Assembly: GCF_012726205.1 (NCBI RefSeq) | Contig: NZ_JAASAE010000006.1 | Span: 62,001-126,000, forward strand | Length of the DNA: 64,000 bases | Origin: Rhodococcus sp. HNM0569 | Lineage (GTDB): Bacteria; Actinomycetota; Actinomycetes; Mycobacteriales; Mycobacteriaceae | Reading direction: 5' to 3' | Shown: positions 29,672-39,563 of the stretch, piece after piece | Numbering within the stretch: position 1 is the first letter of the stretch | How the letters are laid out: every line of letters begins with the position of its first letter | Position numbers and translations under genes: made by a program | The notes under the pieces: model-generated | The model's input: the letters and a program-made list of their open reading frames with translations, nothing else | Database searches by the model: none | Told to the model about the DNA's origin: nothing

Positions 29672-31543
29672 ATGCAGGTCGACACGCAGCCACACGAGCA
29701 CGCTCGGCGCGCGGGAGCGGTTGCGACACCGGCAGGCACGCACGCGACTCGCCCCGACACCGGGCGCATCGTGCTCGCGGTGGCATTCGCCGCTGTCGCC
29801 GCGGCGACGATCCTGCGCGGCGTCCTCGCGTTTCGCGGCAACTTCTACTGGGACGACCTGATCCTCACCGGCCGCGCGGCGCAGCTGCCGATGCTGTCGG
29901 GCGACCTGCTGCTGTTCGACCACGACGGGCACTTCATGCCCGGCGCGTTCTTCGTCGCCGACGTCGTCACGACGCTGTTCCCGCTGCAGTGGCCCGCGGC
30001 CGCACTGACCCTGATCGTGGCGCAGGTGCTCGCGTCGCTCGCGGTGCTGCGCGTGCTGTGGCTGCTGATGGGCCCGCGGCCACTGCTGCTGGTGCCGCTC
30101 GTCTTCTACCTACTCGGCCCGCTCACTCTCCCGTCGTTCTCGTGGTGGGCGGCAGCGCTCAATGCGCTGCCGCTGCAGGCGGCGCTCGCGTGGGTGGCGG
30201 GCGACGCGCTGCTGCTCGCACGCACGGGCCGCCGACGGTACGCGATCACCGGCGTCGTCGCGTTCGCCCTGGCACTCGCCTTCTTCGAGAAGTCGGTGCT
30301 CGTGCCGTTCGCGGCATTCGTGACGGTCGCGCTCACCCGCCATGTCGACGGCGGCGCACGCCCGATCCGCGACACCCTGCGCCGGTGCGCGCCGCTGTGG
30401 TGGGGTTCGGGCGCCGTGCTGGCGGTGTGGGCGCTCGTGCAGCTCCTGGTGGTCGACTCGCGACTCGAATGGCGGCCGCTCGGCATCGCGGCCGGGATGT
30501 TCCATCACGGCACCTCCCTCGGCCTGCTTCCGACGCTGCTCGGGGGGCCGTGGCTGTGGGACCGGTGGCCGCCGAGCCCACCGTGGGTGACGCCGCCGAC
30601 GGTCCTCGTCGTGCTCGGGTGGGTGGCCGTGCTCGCGGCGATCGCACTGTCGGTCGCGGTGAAGCGTCGCGTCGTGCCGGTGTGGTGTGCGGTGGTCGCG
30701 TACGTCGTGGTCTCGGAGACGGCGATGGTGCTGGCGCGGGCATCGGACGAGACCGCGTACGAGCTGGCGCAGACCCTGCGCTATCTCGCGGACACGTCGG
30801 TGGTGCTGGTCGTCGCCTTCGCGATCGTCGCCCGGGCGCCGCGGCGCGATTCCACCGCGTCACGGGTCCTCGATTCTCTCGGCCGCGACGGCCGAACCGC
30901 GGCGACGGTCGCGATCACGCTCGCGTTCGCGGTGTCGAGCGCGTGGTCGACGTACAGCTTCGACCGCACGTGGCAGAACAATCCGACCACCGACTACCTC
31001 GCGAACGCACGCGCGTCGCTGGCCGCGCACCAGGACGTGCCGCTGCTCGACCAGCCGGTGTCGATCTGGGTGCTGCTGCCGGTCGCGGCGCCGTGGAACC
31101 AGACGAGCCACGTGTTCGCGCCGCTCGACGACCGGCCCGAGTTCGCGCGCTCGACCCCCGAACTACGGCGGCTCGACGATTCCGGCCGGCTCGTGCACGC
31201 GAGCGTGAGCGAAGTTCGTGCGATCGGGCAGGGACCGGTGCCGGGCTGCGGCTATCGCGTCGAGGGGGCGACCGCCGACATCCCGCTCGACGGGCCGCTG
31301 CTCGACTGGGAGTGGACGGCGGAGTTGCACTACTTCGCTTCCGACGACGGCGCCGTCGCGGTGCGCCTCGACACGGGCGACACGGTCGACGTTCCCGTGC
31401 GGGCGGGCTTGAACACGGTCTACGTGCAGTTGCACGGCGGCGGATCCTCGCTGCACGTCACCCCCGCGACCGACGATCTCGCGCTGTGCTTCGGCGCGGG
31501 CCCGATCGGCGCCGCCACCACGGGCACGGAACCCGTGCGATGA
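29672..31543 (+). CDS. Polytopic membrane protein, GT-C glycosyltransferase-like
   Basis: A 623-residue protein with about ten to twelve membrane spans over residues about 30-460 and a soluble C-terminal domain of about 160 residues, predicted extracytoplasmic. Just after the first span is FRGNFYWDDLIL; an Asp-Asp (or related acidic pair) in the first outer loop is the hallmark of GT-C transferases using polyprenyl-linked sugars. I therefore infer an envelope glycosyltransferase; sugar and acceptor are unknown. ATG 29672 has AAAGGA five bases upstream; the earlier in-frame GTG 29636 overlaps the -10 box. It is coupled by four bases to an acyltransferase. Confidence 0.72.
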   Translation: MQVDTQPHEHARRAGAVATPAGTHATRPDTGRIVLAVAFAAVAAATILRGVLAFRGNFYWDDLILTGRAAQLPMLSGDLLLFDHDGHFMPGAFFVADVVTTLFPLQWPAAALTLIVAQVLASLAVLRVLWLLMGPRPLLLVPLVFYLLGPLTLPSFSWWAAALNALPLQAALAWVAGDALLLARTGRRRYAITGVVAFALALAFFEKSVLVPFAAFVTVALTRHVDGGARPIRDTLRRCAPLWWGSGAVLAVWALVQLLVVDSRLEWRPLGIAAGMFHHGTSLGLLPTLLGGPWLWDRWPPSPPWVTPPTVLVVLGWVAVLAAIALSVAVKRRVVPVWCAVVAYVVVSETAMVLARASDETAYELAQTLRYLADTSVVLVVAFAIVARAPRRDSTASRVLDSLGRDGRTAATVAITLAFAVSSAWSTYSFDRTWQNNPTTDYLANARASLAAHQDVPLLDQPVSIWVLLPVAAPWNQTSHVFAPLDDRPEFARSTPELRRLDDSGRLVHASVSEVRAIGQGPVPGCGYRVEGATADIPLDGPLLDWEWTAELHYFASDDGAVAVRLDTGDTVDVPVRAGLNTVYVQLHGGGSSLHVTPATDDLALCFGAGPIGAATTGTEPVR

Positions 31544-33033
31544 CCTCGGCCGCGCCGACGGCCAGGCGGCACGTGCGCTCGTGGACGGGCGTACGGGCGT
31601 TCGCCGCGCTGCTCGTCGTCGGCGCACACGCGGGCTTCTGGACCGGCCACTACACCGACGACATCGCGGGTCTGTTCTTCTCACGGCTCGAGGTCGGCGT
31701 CGCGGTGTTCTTCGCGCTGTCGGGTTTCCTGCTGTTCCGGCCGTGGGTCGAGGCGGTGCGCGCCGGCACCTCCGCGCCGTCCGCACGCACGTACGTGTGG
31801 CACCGCGTGCGACGCATCGTGCCCGCCTACTGGGTCGTCGTGACCGCCGTGTACCTGCTCTACCAGGTCCGGCCCGACGAGGGCGTCACCGGTCTCGGGT
31901 GGGACGGCTACCTGCGCAACATGACCTTCACCCAGATCTACGGTTTCGGGCACCTGCATCAGGGCCTCACCCAGACCTGGAGCCTCGCGGTCGAAGTCAC
32001 CTTCTATCTGCTGCTACCGGTGTTCGCTTGGCTCACAATCGCTCTCGTGTGCCGCGCACGATGGCGGCCGGGGCTGCTCGTCGCCGCGCTGTGCGCGCTC
32101 GCATGCGTGTCGCCGGTGTGGATCGCGCTCACCCACACGACGGACGCGCTCCCGTTCACCGCACGGCTGTGGCTGCCCGGTTTCGTCGCGTGGTTCGCGG
32201 GCGGCATGGCGCTCGCCGTCGCGGCGCCGCTCGTGCGCCGCGTCCGCCCGTGGCTCCTGCTGCTGGGTGCGCTCGTGGCGTTCGCCCTCGCGTGCACGCC
32301 CGCCGCGGGCGAGGCAACGATCGTGCCCGAGGACGGCGGCGCCGCCGTCACGAAAGTCTTCCTCTACCTGACGTTCTCACTGTGCGTCCTCGCGCCGCTC
32401 ACCCTCGGCGACCGTGGCGGCCCGACCCGTCGCGTGCTGTCCCATCCGGCGGTCGTGTGGCTCGGCGAGATTTCCTACGAGATCTTCCTCGTGCACGTCG
32501 TCGTGATGGAACTCGTCCTGGACCTGCTGGGCTACCAGGTGTTCCAGGGGTCGGTGGTCGGCGTGTTCATCGTGACCGTCGTGCTGTCGATCCCGCCCGC
32601 GTGGGCGCTGCACCGCGCACATCGCGCGCTCGTCGCACGCGTCGGGAAGCGGTCAGCCGTCGACGAGCGCCGCGGCGGCACGCGCGATGGCGAGTTCCTC
32701 GTCGGTGGGCACGACGAGCACGTCGACGCTCGCCGAGTCGGGCGAGATGCGCCGCTCCCCGCGGCCGGACTCGTTGCGGGCAGAGTCGACCTCGATACCG
32801 AACGATTCGAGCCCGGCCAGCACGTCTCGCCTCAGGTCCGGCGCGTTCTCGCCGACCCCCGCGGTGAACGTGACGACGTCGACGCCACCGAGCAGCACGA
32901 GGTACGCCCCGAGATACTTGCGGATGCGGTGGACGTAGACGTCGTAGGCGAGCACGGCGTCGGGGTCACCGTTCTCGACGAGGGCACGCAGCGCCCGGAA
33001 GTCGTTGACTCCCGCGAGGCCCTCGAGCCCTGA
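31540..33033 (+). CDS. Acyltransferase family 3 membrane protein
   Basis: Transfers acyl groups to extracytoplasmic sugars in characterised relatives. About ten membrane spans; the N-terminal family motif is [20 protein letters not shown] with the catalytic His. Other family marks are [27 protein letters not shown] and [12 protein letters not shown]. The family domain ends near 32660 (residue about 373), but no stop follows until 33033. The last about 125 codons are therefore antisense to ackA and unlike the family (charged, Asp/Arg/Val rich). Either the protein has an odd tail or a stop was lost. Coupled to the upstream GT-C gene. Confidence 0.82.
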   Translation: MTSAAPTARRHVRSWTGVRAFAALLVVGAHAGFWTGHYTDDIAGLFFSRLEVGVAVFFALSGFLLFRPWVEAVRAGTSAPSARTYVWHRVRRIVPAYWVVVTAVYLLYQVRPDEGVTGLGWDGYLRNMTFTQIYGFGHLHQGLTQTWSLAVEVTFYLLLPVFAWLTIALVCRARWRPGLLVAALCALACVSPVWIALTHTTDALPFTARLWLPGFVAWFAGGMALAVAAPLVRRVRPWLLLLGALVAFALACTPAAGEATIVPEDGGAAVTKVFLYLTFSLCVLAPLTLGDRGGPTRRVLSHPAVVWLGEISYEIFLVHVVVMELVLDLLGYQVFQGSVVGVFIVTVVLSIPPAWALHRAHRALVARVGKRSAVDERRGGTRDGEFLVGGHDEHVDARRVGRDAPLPAAGLVAGRVDLDTERFEPGQHVSPQVRRVLADPRGERDDVDATEQHEVRPEILADAVDVDVVGEHGVGVTVLDEGTQRPEVVDSREALEP

Positions 33034-33846
33034 CCGGCGGTTGAGCAGGTCGTCGAGTTCGTCGACGCGCAGGCCCGCACTGCGGTTCAGGTGCAGCAGC
33101 ACGCCCGGGTCGATGTCGCCGCTGCGCGTGCCCATCACGAGCCCTTCGAGCGGTGTGAGACCCATCGTGGTGTCGACCGCGCGTCCGCCGTCGATGGCCG
33201 ACGCGGACGCCCCGTTGCCGAGATGGAACACGATCTGCTTGAGGTCACCGAGTTCGCGGCCCACGAACTCGGCCGCGCGGCCGGACACGTACTCGTGTGA
33301 CGTGCCGTGGAATCCGTAGCGCCGGATACCGTGTTCGCGCGCCACGTCCCGGTCGATCGCGTAGGTGGCGGCCGCGGGCGGCAGGTCGTGGAAGAACGCC
33401 GTGTCGAACACCGCGACCTGCGGCACACCGGGCAGCTCTTCGCGCGCGACCTCGATACCCATCGCGTTGGGCGGGTTGTGCAGCGGCGCGAGGTCGTCGA
33501 GATCCTCGACGGCCTTCAGCACCGCGTCGTCGATGAGGACCGGTTTGTCGAAGATGTTGCCGCCGTGCACGATTCGATGTCCGACCGCGACGATGCCCGC
33601 CTGCTGCACGGCGTGCCCGGCCTGCGCCATCATGTCCAGCGCAAGCCGCAGTCCCGCACGATGGTCGGCGATGGCGCCGCTGCGTTCGTCGACCACACCG
33701 TCGTGCTCGTAGGACGCAGATCCTTCGGGCTCTCCGATGCGCTCGACGATGCCGGCCGCGACCGCACGGCCCGAATCCGGTTCGACGAGTTGGAATTTGA
33801 TCGACGACGAACCCGAGTTGACGACGAGCACGCGACGCTTCGTCAC
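32653..33846 (-). CDS. ackA: Acetate kinase
   Basis: Interconverts acetyl phosphate and acetate with ADP/ATP. The 397-residue ASKHA-fold protein starts [14 protein letters not shown], with [11 protein letters not shown] in the middle, then [24 protein letters not shown] and [11 protein letters not shown] near the C-terminus; all catalytic regions are intact. GTG 33846 overlaps the pta stop by four bases and has GGGAGG upstream, so ackA is translated with pta. The 3' part is overlapped by the tail of the opposing acyltransferase frame. Confidence 0.96.
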   Translation of the reverse strand: MTKRRVLVVNSGSSSIKFQLVEPDSGRAVAAGIVERIGEPEGSASYEHDGVVDERSGAIADHRAGLRLALDMMAQAGHAVQQAGIVAVGHRIVHGGNIFDKPVLIDDAVLKAVEDLDDLAPLHNPPNAMGIEVAREELPGVPQVAVFDTAFFHDLPPAAATYAIDRDVAREHGIRRYGFHGTSHEYVSGRAAEFVGRELGDLKQIVFHLGNGASASAIDGGRAVDTTMGLTPLEGLVMGTRSGDIDPGVLLHLNRSAGLRVDELDDLLNRRSGLEGLAGVNDFRALRALVENGDPDAVLAYDVYVHRIRKYLGAYLVLLGGVDVVTFTAGVGENAPDLRRDVLAGLESFGIEVDSARNESGRGERRISPDSASVDVLVVPTDEELAIARAAAALVDG

Positions 33847-35945
33847 AGCCGGCCTCCCTGTTCCCCGGCCGTGCGGCCGATACCCTGTGCCTGGATCGCG
33901 GTGATCGCGACCGTGTTGACGATGTCCTGCACGAGCGCACCGCGCGACAGGTCGTTGACGGGGCGACGCAGGCCCTGCAGCACCGGGCCGACGGCGACGG
34001 CACCCGCACTGCGCTGCACGGCCTTGTAGGTGTTGTTGCCGGTGTTGAGGTCGGGGAAGATGAACACCGTCGCCTTGCCCGCGACCGCCGAGCCGGGCAG
34101 CTTCTTGTCGGCGACGGACTGCTCGACCGCGGCGTCGTACTGGATCGGGCCCTCGACGAGCAGTTCGGGCACACGCTCGCGCACGAGGGCCGTGCCTGCC
34201 CGCACCTTGTCGACGTCGGCGCCGCTGCCCGAGTCGCCCGTCGAGTACGACAGCATCGCGACGCGCGGCTCGATACCGAACTGCGCGGCGGTGCGCGCCG
34301 ACGAGATCGCGATGTCCGCGAGCTGCGCCGAATCCGGGTCGGGCACGATCGCGCAGTCCCCGTACGCGAGAACACGATCGGCGAGGCACATCAGGAACAC
34401 GCTCGACACCGTCGACACGCCGGGCTCGGTGCGGATGATCTCGAGTGCGGGCCGGATCGTGTGCGCCGTGGTGTGCGCCGCGCCCGACACCATGCCGTCG
34501 GCGATGCCCATGTGCACCATCATGGTTCCGAAGTACGAGATGTCGGCGACGAGCTCGCGAGCGCGTTCGATCGTCATGCCCTTGTGCTCCCGCAGCCGCG
34601 CGTACTCTTCGGCGAACTGCTCGAGATACGAGCACCGCACGGGATCGAGCACCTGCGCTCCCCCGACGTCGACGCCGAGTTCGGATGCGCGCCTGCGTAC
34701 CGCGTTCTCGTCGCCGAGGATGGTGAGCCTCGCGACCCCGCGCTGCAGCACGCGCGCCGCGGCCCGCAGGATCCGGTCGTCCTCGCCCTCGGGCAGCACG
34801 ATGTGTTTGACGTCGCCGCGGGCACGGTCGATCAGCTGGTACTCGAACATCTGCGGCGTGACGACCGACGGGATCGCAAGCTTCATGCGGTCGAGCAGCA
34901 CCGACGAATCGACCCGCTGTTCCATGAGACTCAGTGCCGCGTCGATCTTCTGCTGTGAGCCCACCGCGACACGGCCGCGCGTGTTCGCCGCAGCCGACGC
35001 GGTCTCGTACGTGCCCAGCGACGTCGCGAGGATCGGCAGCGACAGTTCGAGACCCGCCATGAGCCGCGCGATCTGCGGGTGCGGCATGATGCCGCCGTTC
35101 ATGATGACACCCGCGAGCGACGGAAAGCCTTCCGCTTCATGGGCGTTCACGAGCGAGAGCAGAACGTCCGAGCGGTCGCCCGGCGCGACGACGACGACCC
35201 CCTCGGTGAGCCTTTCGAGGATGTGCTCCGCCGTCATGCCGCCGACCAGGACGTCGAGTGCTTCGCGGTGGAGCAGTTCGGGGTCGCCGCTGTAGAGCGA
35301 CGCCTGCGTCGCGGTGAGCAGTTCGGCCACGGTGGGTGCGACGAGCAGCGGCACCTCGGGCAGGCTCCACGCGGGCACGCCGTTGCCCGCGAGCGCGACC
35401 GACACCTCGTCGAGATCGACGGGGTCGCAGCGGTTCGCGACGATCGCGAGCAGGTGCGCGTGCTGCATGTCGAGTTCGGCGCGGCACATCTGCACGACCT
35501 GCGCGATCTCGTCGGGTGTGCGGTGCGCGCCGCGCACCGCGAGCAGGATCGGCGCACCGAGGTTGACCGCGATGCGTGCGTTGAAGCCGAGCTCGCTCGG
35601 GCTCGCGACGTCGGTGTAGTCGCTGCCGACGATCACCACGGCGTCGCACTGCGCGGCGACGTCGTGGTACCGCGCGACGATCGTCGACAGCGCGCCCTCG
35701 GGGTCGCGGTGCACGTCGTCGTACGTGACCCCGAGGGCCTGCTCGTACGACACGTCGGCCGTGGACTGTTCGAGGAGCAGTTCGAGGATGTAGTCGGTTT
35801 CGCGCGTCGACCGTGCGATGGGCCGGAACACGCCCACCCGCGCCGCGGACGCACACAGCATCTGGAGTACGCCGAGTGCGATCGTCGACTTCCCGGTGTC
35901 GCCTTCGGGAGACGCGATGTAGATGCTCGACGGTTCGGCTGCCAT
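33843..35945 (-). CDS. pta: Phosphate acetyltransferase
   Basis: Converts acetyl-CoA to acetyl phosphate. At 700 residues it is the long form: an N-terminal P-loop AAA_26 domain ([14 protein letters not shown], residues about 8-25 onward), a central DRTGG domain (about 215-325) and the catalytic PTA_PTB domain from about 370 to the end, with [16 protein letters not shown] and [22 protein letters not shown] 35945 follows TAGGGT (35957-35952) by six bases, a leaderless pattern. It forms an operon with ackA. Confidence 0.95.
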   Translation of the reverse strand: MAAEPSSIYIASPEGDTGKSTIALGVLQMLCASAARVGVFRPIARSTRETDYILELLLEQSTADVSYEQALGVTYDDVHRDPEGALSTIVARYHDVAAQCDAVVIVGSDYTDVASPSELGFNARIAVNLGAPILLAVRGAHRTPDEIAQVVQMCRAELDMQHAHLLAIVANRCDPVDLDEVSVALAGNGVPAWSLPEVPLLVAPTVAELLTATQASLYSGDPELLHREALDVLVGGMTAEHILERLTEGVVVVAPGDRSDVLLSLVNAHEAEGFPSLAGVIMNGGIMPHPQIARLMAGLELSLPILATSLGTYETASAAANTRGRVAVGSQQKIDAALSLMEQRVDSSVLLDRMKLAIPSVVTPQMFEYQLIDRARGDVKHIVLPEGEDDRILRAAARVLQRGVARLTILGDENAVRRRASELGVDVGGAQVLDPVRCSYLEQFAEEYARLREHKGMTIERARELVADISYFGTMMVHMGIADGMVSGAAHTTAHTIRPALEIIRTEPGVSTVSSVFLMCLADRVLAYGDCAIVPDPDSAQLADIAISSARTAAQFGIEPRVAMLSYSTGDSGSGADVDKVRAGTALVRERVPELLVEGPIQYDAAVEQSVADKKLPGSAVAGKATVFIFPDLNTGNNTYKAVQRSAGAVAVGPVLQGLRRPVNDLSRGALVQDIVNTVAITAIQAQGIGRTAGEQGGRL

Positions 35946-36005
35946 GGCTTCACCCTAGCGACCGAGTCACCGTACGACAGGTGACAGTCGGCACTCCGGT
36001 GCGCG

Positions 36006-37019
36006 TCAGCCGAGCGCGCGCAAGCGCGGTGCCAGATCGCGCTCGAACAGTTCGAGGAATCGCTTCTGGTCGTGCCCGGGTGCGTGGAACACGAGGTGGT
36101 TGAGGCCCGCGTCGACGTACTGGCGCACCTGCGCGACGGCGTCGTCGGGGTCGGACGCGACGATCCACCGCTTGGCGACCTGCTCGATGGGCAGGGCGTC
36201 GGCGGCGCGCTCCATTTCGATCGGGTCGTCGATCGAGTGCTTTTGTTCCGGAGTCAGCGACAGCGGCGCCCAGAAGCGTGTGTTCTCGAGCGCGAGATCG
36301 GGATCGGTGTCGTAGCTGATCTTGATCTCGATCATCTTGTCGATCTCGCCTGCATCGCGCTCGGCCTTCGCCGCGCCCTCCTCGACGGCGGGCAGCAGCT
36401 TGTCGGTGTAGAGCTCCATGCCCTTGCCGGACGTGCAGATGAAGCCGTCGCCCGCGCGGCCCGCATACCGTGCGACGACGGGGCCGCCTGCCGCGACGTA
36501 CACCGGGACTCCACCCTCGGGGACGTCGTAGATCGACGCCCCCTTCGTGTGGTAGTACTCGCCGTCGAAGTCGACGCGATCTCCCTGCCACAGCTCACGC
36601 ATGAGCCGCACCGATTCCCGCAGCCGCGCGAAGCGTTCCTTGAAGTCGGGCCATTCGCCCTCGTAGCCGGTCGCGATCTCGTTGAGCGCCTCACCTGTCC
36701 CGACGCCGAGCATGACGCGCCCCGGGTACAGGCACGCCATCGTGGCGAACGCCTGCGCGATGACAGCGGGGTTGTAGCGGAAGGTGGGGGTGAGCACCGA
36801 CGTGCCCAACTGGAGGCGCTCGGTACGTTCGCCGACCGCCGTCATCCACGCGAGCGAGAACGGCGCATGACCGCCGTCGTGGCGCCACGGCTGGAAGTGG
36901 TCGGACACGGTCGCGCTGTCCATACCGTGCTGCTCGGCGAGAACACCGAGTTCGACCAGCTCACGCGGCCCGAACTGCTCCGCCGAGGCCTTGTATCCGA
37001 GCTTCAACTCCCGCGCCAC
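36006..37019 (-). CDS. fgd: F420-dependent glucose-6-phosphate dehydrogenase
   Basis: Reduces cofactor F420 with glucose-6-phosphate and supplies F420H2 to the cell. The 337-residue luciferase-like TIM barrel has the FGD landmarks: [14 protein letters not shown] with His41 and Trp45, and [10 protein letters not shown] with Glu110, equivalent to the catalytic His40, Trp44 and Glu109 of the mycobacterial enzyme. GTG 37019 has GAGG six bases upstream. A -10 box TAGTGT (37065-37060) gives a leader of about 34 nt. Two other F420-type oxidoreductases occur in the window. Confidence 0.95.
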   Translation of the reverse strand: MARELKLGYKASAEQFGPRELVELGVLAEQHGMDSATVSDHFQPWRHDGGHAPFSLAWMTAVGERTERLQLGTSVLTPTFRYNPAVIAQAFATMACLYPGRVMLGVGTGEALNEIATGYEGEWPDFKERFARLRESVRLMRELWQGDRVDFDGEYYHTKGASIYDVPEGGVPVYVAAGGPVVARYAGRAGDGFICTSGKGMELYTDKLLPAVEEGAAKAERDAGEIDKMIEIKISYDTDPDLALENTRFWAPLSLTPEQKHSIDDPIEMERAADALPIEQVAKRWIVASDPDDAVAQVRQYVDAGLNHLVFHAPGHDQKRFLELFERDLAPRLRALG

Positions 37020-37059
37020 AGTGCACCTCTTCGTGTCGTCGATTCACGTCCTCGGCTCG

Positions 37060-37065
37060 ACACTA
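37060..37065 (-). promoter_or_regulatory. -10 box for fgd
   Basis: TAGTGT, 41 bases before the fgd start, is the nearest TANNNT hexamer and fits a short Shine-Dalgarno-led leader. Confidence 0.4.
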
Positions 37066-37124
37066 GACGGACGTGGCAGCGCACACACCGGCGCGGGGGC
37101 CGCGAGACCACCCCTGCTACGACG

Positions 37125-37157
37125 ACGGCCACGCCCGGCGATGCCGGTCGTGGCCGT
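37125..37157 (-). terminator. Strong hairpin after the 28-residue peptide gene
   Basis: ACGGCCACG pairs perfectly with its complement (9 bp); after one mismatch an inner CCGGC/GCCGG stem (5 bp) closes on a 3-nt loop. It starts 19 bases after the peptide stop codon. Such a stable, isolated structure argues that a discrete short transcript ends here. Confidence 0.75.
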
Positions 37158-37176
37158 GTCAGGGAACTGCGTGGGC

Positions 37177-37263
37177 TCAGCTGAGGCCCTGGAAGAAGCC
37201 GAGGCCCTCGAAGATGCTGGCGAGGGCGGAGAAGGCCTCGGAGAGGAAAGCGAAGTCGATCAT
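37177..37263 (-). CDS. 28-residue amphipathic peptide, undescribed
   Basis: A short ORF with full expression signals. GGAG (37273-37270) lies six bases before ATG 37263, TTGCGA (37345-37340) and TACATA (37322-37317) form a -35/-10 pair with a 17-bp spacer, and a strong hairpin follows the stop. The peptide begins MIDFAFLSEAF and ends in GFFQGLS. It has five Phe, four Leu, three acidic residues and no basic residue, and every third or fourth position is hydrophobic, so it should form an acidic amphipathic helix. No signal peptide. Size and character recall corynebacterial PorA/PorH pore peptides or phenol-soluble modulins, but I see no direct sequence match. An upstream in-frame ATG (37275) would add four residues. 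Confidence 0.55.
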   Translation of the reverse strand: MIDFAFLSEAFSALASIFEGLGFFQGLS

Positions 37264-37316
37264 GATGCACTCCATTTCGGTGTGGCGGCGGGAACGCGGG
37301 CGCGAACCTCGAAATC

Positions 37317-37345
37317 TATGTACCTGACGCCTGTATTGATCGCAA
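37317..37345 (-). promoter_or_regulatory. Promoter of the 28-residue peptide gene
   Basis: TTGCGA and TACATA hexamers are spaced 17 bp in an unusually AT-rich stretch; TAGATT, four bases further on, is an alternative -10. The predicted leader is about 45-50 nt and contains the GGAG site. Confidence 0.5.
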
Positions 37346-37429
37346 AACGATAACGGCGAAATGTGGAGATTCTCACGCAGACGCGTAGACCCAGGTCAGC
37401 GCCACACTGGGGCCATCCGAGCCCTGCCG

Positions 37430-37774
37430 TCAGGGAATCGCGGTGACGATGGTGGCGACCGCGGCGGCACCCGTGACGACCACGAGCACCGCGGCGAACA
37501 CCCACAGATCGCGCGGCGACGGCATCGACGTGCCGTCGCGCAACGCACGATCGACCTGCAGCCACCGGCGCAGACCCGCGATCGCGGCGGCGGCGGCCAG
37601 CAGGATCAGCGCGAGCCCGAGCGCCGTGCGCACCCAGCCGGTCGAGAAGCCGGGCACGAGGTGGATGATCGCGAGACCGCCCGCGAGCAGCCCGAGTGAG
37701 CTGCGCATCCACGCGAGGAAGGTGCGCTCGGCGGCCAGCGTGAAGCGTTCGTCGGGACGATCCGGTTGCGGCAC
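37430..37774 (-). CDS. DUF202 (YidH-type) membrane protein
   Basis: A 114-residue protein with the DUF202 N-terminal pattern RFTLAAERTFLAWMRSSLGLLAGG and three membrane spans (about residues 28-45, 52-68 and 90-110). The family is common and of unknown function; DUF202 is also fused to VTC-type polyphosphate proteins in eukaryotes. GTG 37774 is chosen because similarity begins at once; CAGGAT six bases upstream is a weak leaderless-type box. Confidence 0.82.
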   Translation of the reverse strand: MPQPDRPDERFTLAAERTFLAWMRSSLGLLAGGLAIIHLVPGFSTGWVRTALGLALILLAAAAAIAGLRRWLQVDRALRDGTSMPSPRDLWVFAAVLVVVTGAAAVATIVTAIP

Positions 37775-37870
37775 GCTCTCATCCTGCCACCGGTGAACAT
37801 CACTCCGTGGGCACCTGGGCCGCGGGACTGCGGGATCGAATGACCACGGCGCGTGAGTAACGTCGCCCGG

Positions 37871-38638
37871 ATGGACGCATGGGAAATCGTCGCGATCGCG
37901 GCCGCGGGCCTGGGTGCCGGAGCCATCAACGCACTCGTGGGCAGCGGCACCCTCATCACATTTCCCACACTCGTCGCGTTCGGCTTCCCACCGGTCACCG
38001 CGACGATGTCGAACGCCATCGGCCTCGTCGCGGGCGGCGTGTCCGGCACGTGGGGCTACCGTCGCGAGTTGCGCGGTCAGCGTGACCGTCTGCGTTGGCA
38101 GTTGCCGGCATCGCTGCTCGGTGGCGTCCTCGGCTCGTGGCTGCTGCTGCACCTTCCCGAGGGCGTGTTCACGACGATCGTGCCGGTCCTGCTCGTCCTC
38201 GCGCTGATCCTCGTCGTCCTGCAGCCACGCATCCAGAAGTGGGCCAAATCCCGGTCGGGCGTCGACGAGGGCCTCTCGACGGCGCGCATGGTCGCGCTGA
38301 CCGCGTCGACCTTCGCCGTCGGCGTCTACGGTGGCTATTTCACGGCGGCACAGGGCATCCTGTTGATGGGCGTGATGGGCGCCATCCTGCCCGAGACGAT
38401 GCAGCGCATGAACGCGGCCAAGAACCTGCTCTCGCTCGTCGTCAATGTCGTCGCCGCCCTCGCCTACACCCTCGTCGCCTTCGACAGGATCAACTGGGCC
38501 GCAGCGGGTCTCATCGCCGCCGGCTCACTCGTCGGCGGCGTGGTCGGCGCGCGCTACGGTCGCCGCCTCTCCCCCGCCATGCTGCGCGGCGTCATCGTGG
38601 TCGTCGGGCTCATCGGGCTGTGGCGGCTGCTGGCGTGA
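37871..38638 (+). CDS. TSUP/TauE-SafE family permease
   Basis: A 255-residue membrane protein with about eight spans and two repeat halves: GAINALVGSGTLITFPTLV near the N-terminus and GVYGGYFTAAQGILLM in the second half. This family (DUF81) exports or imports sulfite, sulfonates or related anions; the substrate here is unknown. ATG 37871 follows TAACGT (37858-37863) by seven bases; the in-frame GTG 37853 overlaps that box and is rejected. Confidence 0.88.
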   Translation: MDAWEIVAIAAAGLGAGAINALVGSGTLITFPTLVAFGFPPVTATMSNAIGLVAGGVSGTWGYRRELRGQRDRLRWQLPASLLGGVLGSWLLLHLPEGVFTTIVPVLLVLALILVVLQPRIQKWAKSRSGVDEGLSTARMVALTASTFAVGVYGGYFTAAQGILLMGVMGAILPETMQRMNAAKNLLSLVVNVVAALAYTLVAFDRINWAAAGLIAAGSLVGGVVGARYGRRLSPAMLRGVIVVVGLIGLWRLLA

Positions 38639-38738
38639 CGGCGCTCGCTCCGTCTGCGAACGAGCCCGGTCGCGGCGGAGCGCGACGTTCTCTCTCAAAC
38701 GAATCCGTAGGCGCCGCGCGGCTGCCATGCTGATGCGC

Positions 38739-39185
38739 ATGAGTACAGACATCGACATCGGCCCGGTCGAGCTGGTCGTACTGTCCTTCCCTGCCGCCAA
38801 AGCCGACCCCGCCGCGATCGCGGAGCTACGGACCACACTCGCGAACGGCGACGCGACACTGCTCGATCTGGTGTTCGTGTCCAAGGACGCCGACGGCACC
38901 CTCACCGAGTTCGAGGCGTCCGAGGGCCTCGACGGCACGGCACTCGCCGGCCTCGAGGTCGACACCGTGGATCTCATCAGCGACGACGACCTCGAGATCA
39001 TCCGCGACGGCCTTGCGCCGGGCACGTCCGCGGCCGTCCTCGTCTACGAGCAGACGTGGGCGCGTCGGCTCGCTACGGCCGTGCGCGCGGCGGGCGGCGA
39101 AGTCGATCTGCACGTTCAGGTTCCGCACGACGCGGCGGTGGCCGCGTACGCAGCGGCCCGGCAACCGAGCGGAGGACAGGCATGA
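38739..39185 (+). CDS. DUF6325-like small acidic protein
   Basis: A 148-residue soluble protein with an alpha/beta pattern, beginning IGPVELVVLSFP and containing the acidic stretch DLISDDDLEIIRDGL and LVYEQTWARRL. It resembles a conserved actinobacterial family (DUF6325 type) found directly upstream of SHOCT-domain proteins, as here; function unknown. ATG 38739 is taken with the box CATGCT seven bases upstream; ATG 38727 (four codons longer) is possible. The stop overlaps the SHOCT gene start by four bases. Confidence 0.75.
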   Translation: MSTDIDIGPVELVVLSFPAAKADPAAIAELRTTLANGDATLLDLVFVSKDADGTLTEFEASEGLDGTALAGLEVDTVDLISDDDLEIIRDGLAPGTSAAVLVYEQTWARRLATAVRAAGGEVDLHVQVPHDAAVAAYAAARQPSGGQA

Positions 39186-39514
39186 TCCGGAGAGGCCGAA
39201 TCGGACGACCGGGGCTGTTGGGCACGATTGCACGCACCGCAGTCGTCACAGGCACAGCGCAGGCGACGTCGAACGCGATGCAACGCAGCTCGCAGCGGCG
39301 CTACGCCGAACAGCAGGCGTATCTCGATCAGCAGGCGGCCCGGCAGCAGAACGCCTACCCTCCGCCGCCCGCCGCTCCCCCGCCGCCCCCGCCGGCGGTG
39401 CCGGGCGGCGAGGATCTGACGTCGAAGCTGGGCAAGCTCGCACAACTCCACGAGGCAGGCGCGCTGTCGGACAGCGAGTTCGCAGCGGCGAAGGCGCAGT
39501 TGCTGGGCGGCTGA
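39182..39514 (+). CDS. SHOCT-domain protein
   Basis: A 110-residue protein: an Arg-rich N-terminus, a short hydrophobic stretch (about 10-30), a Gln/Ala region, a run of prolines (about 59-71) and a C-terminal SHOCT motif of about 30 residues, LTSKLGKLAQLHEAGALSD then FAAAKAQLL. SHOCT is a short helical oligomerisation or binding module. Translational coupling (ATGA) to the DUF6325-like gene suggests the two proteins work together. Confidence 0.85.
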   Translation: MIRRGRIGRPGLLGTIARTAVVTGTAQATSNAMQRSSQRRYAEQQAYLDQQAARQQNAYPPPPAAPPPPPPAVPGGEDLTSKLGKLAQLHEAGALSDSEFAAAKAQLLGG

Positions 39515-39563
39515 GGCCCGCAAACCCGCCGACGCAGGCGCCTCACTCGCGCATACTGAGGCC

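Noticed and set aside
36072-37184. 370-codon rightward frame opposite fgd
   Set aside because: Antisense shadow of fgd; it also runs across the fgd promoter and the peptide terminator.
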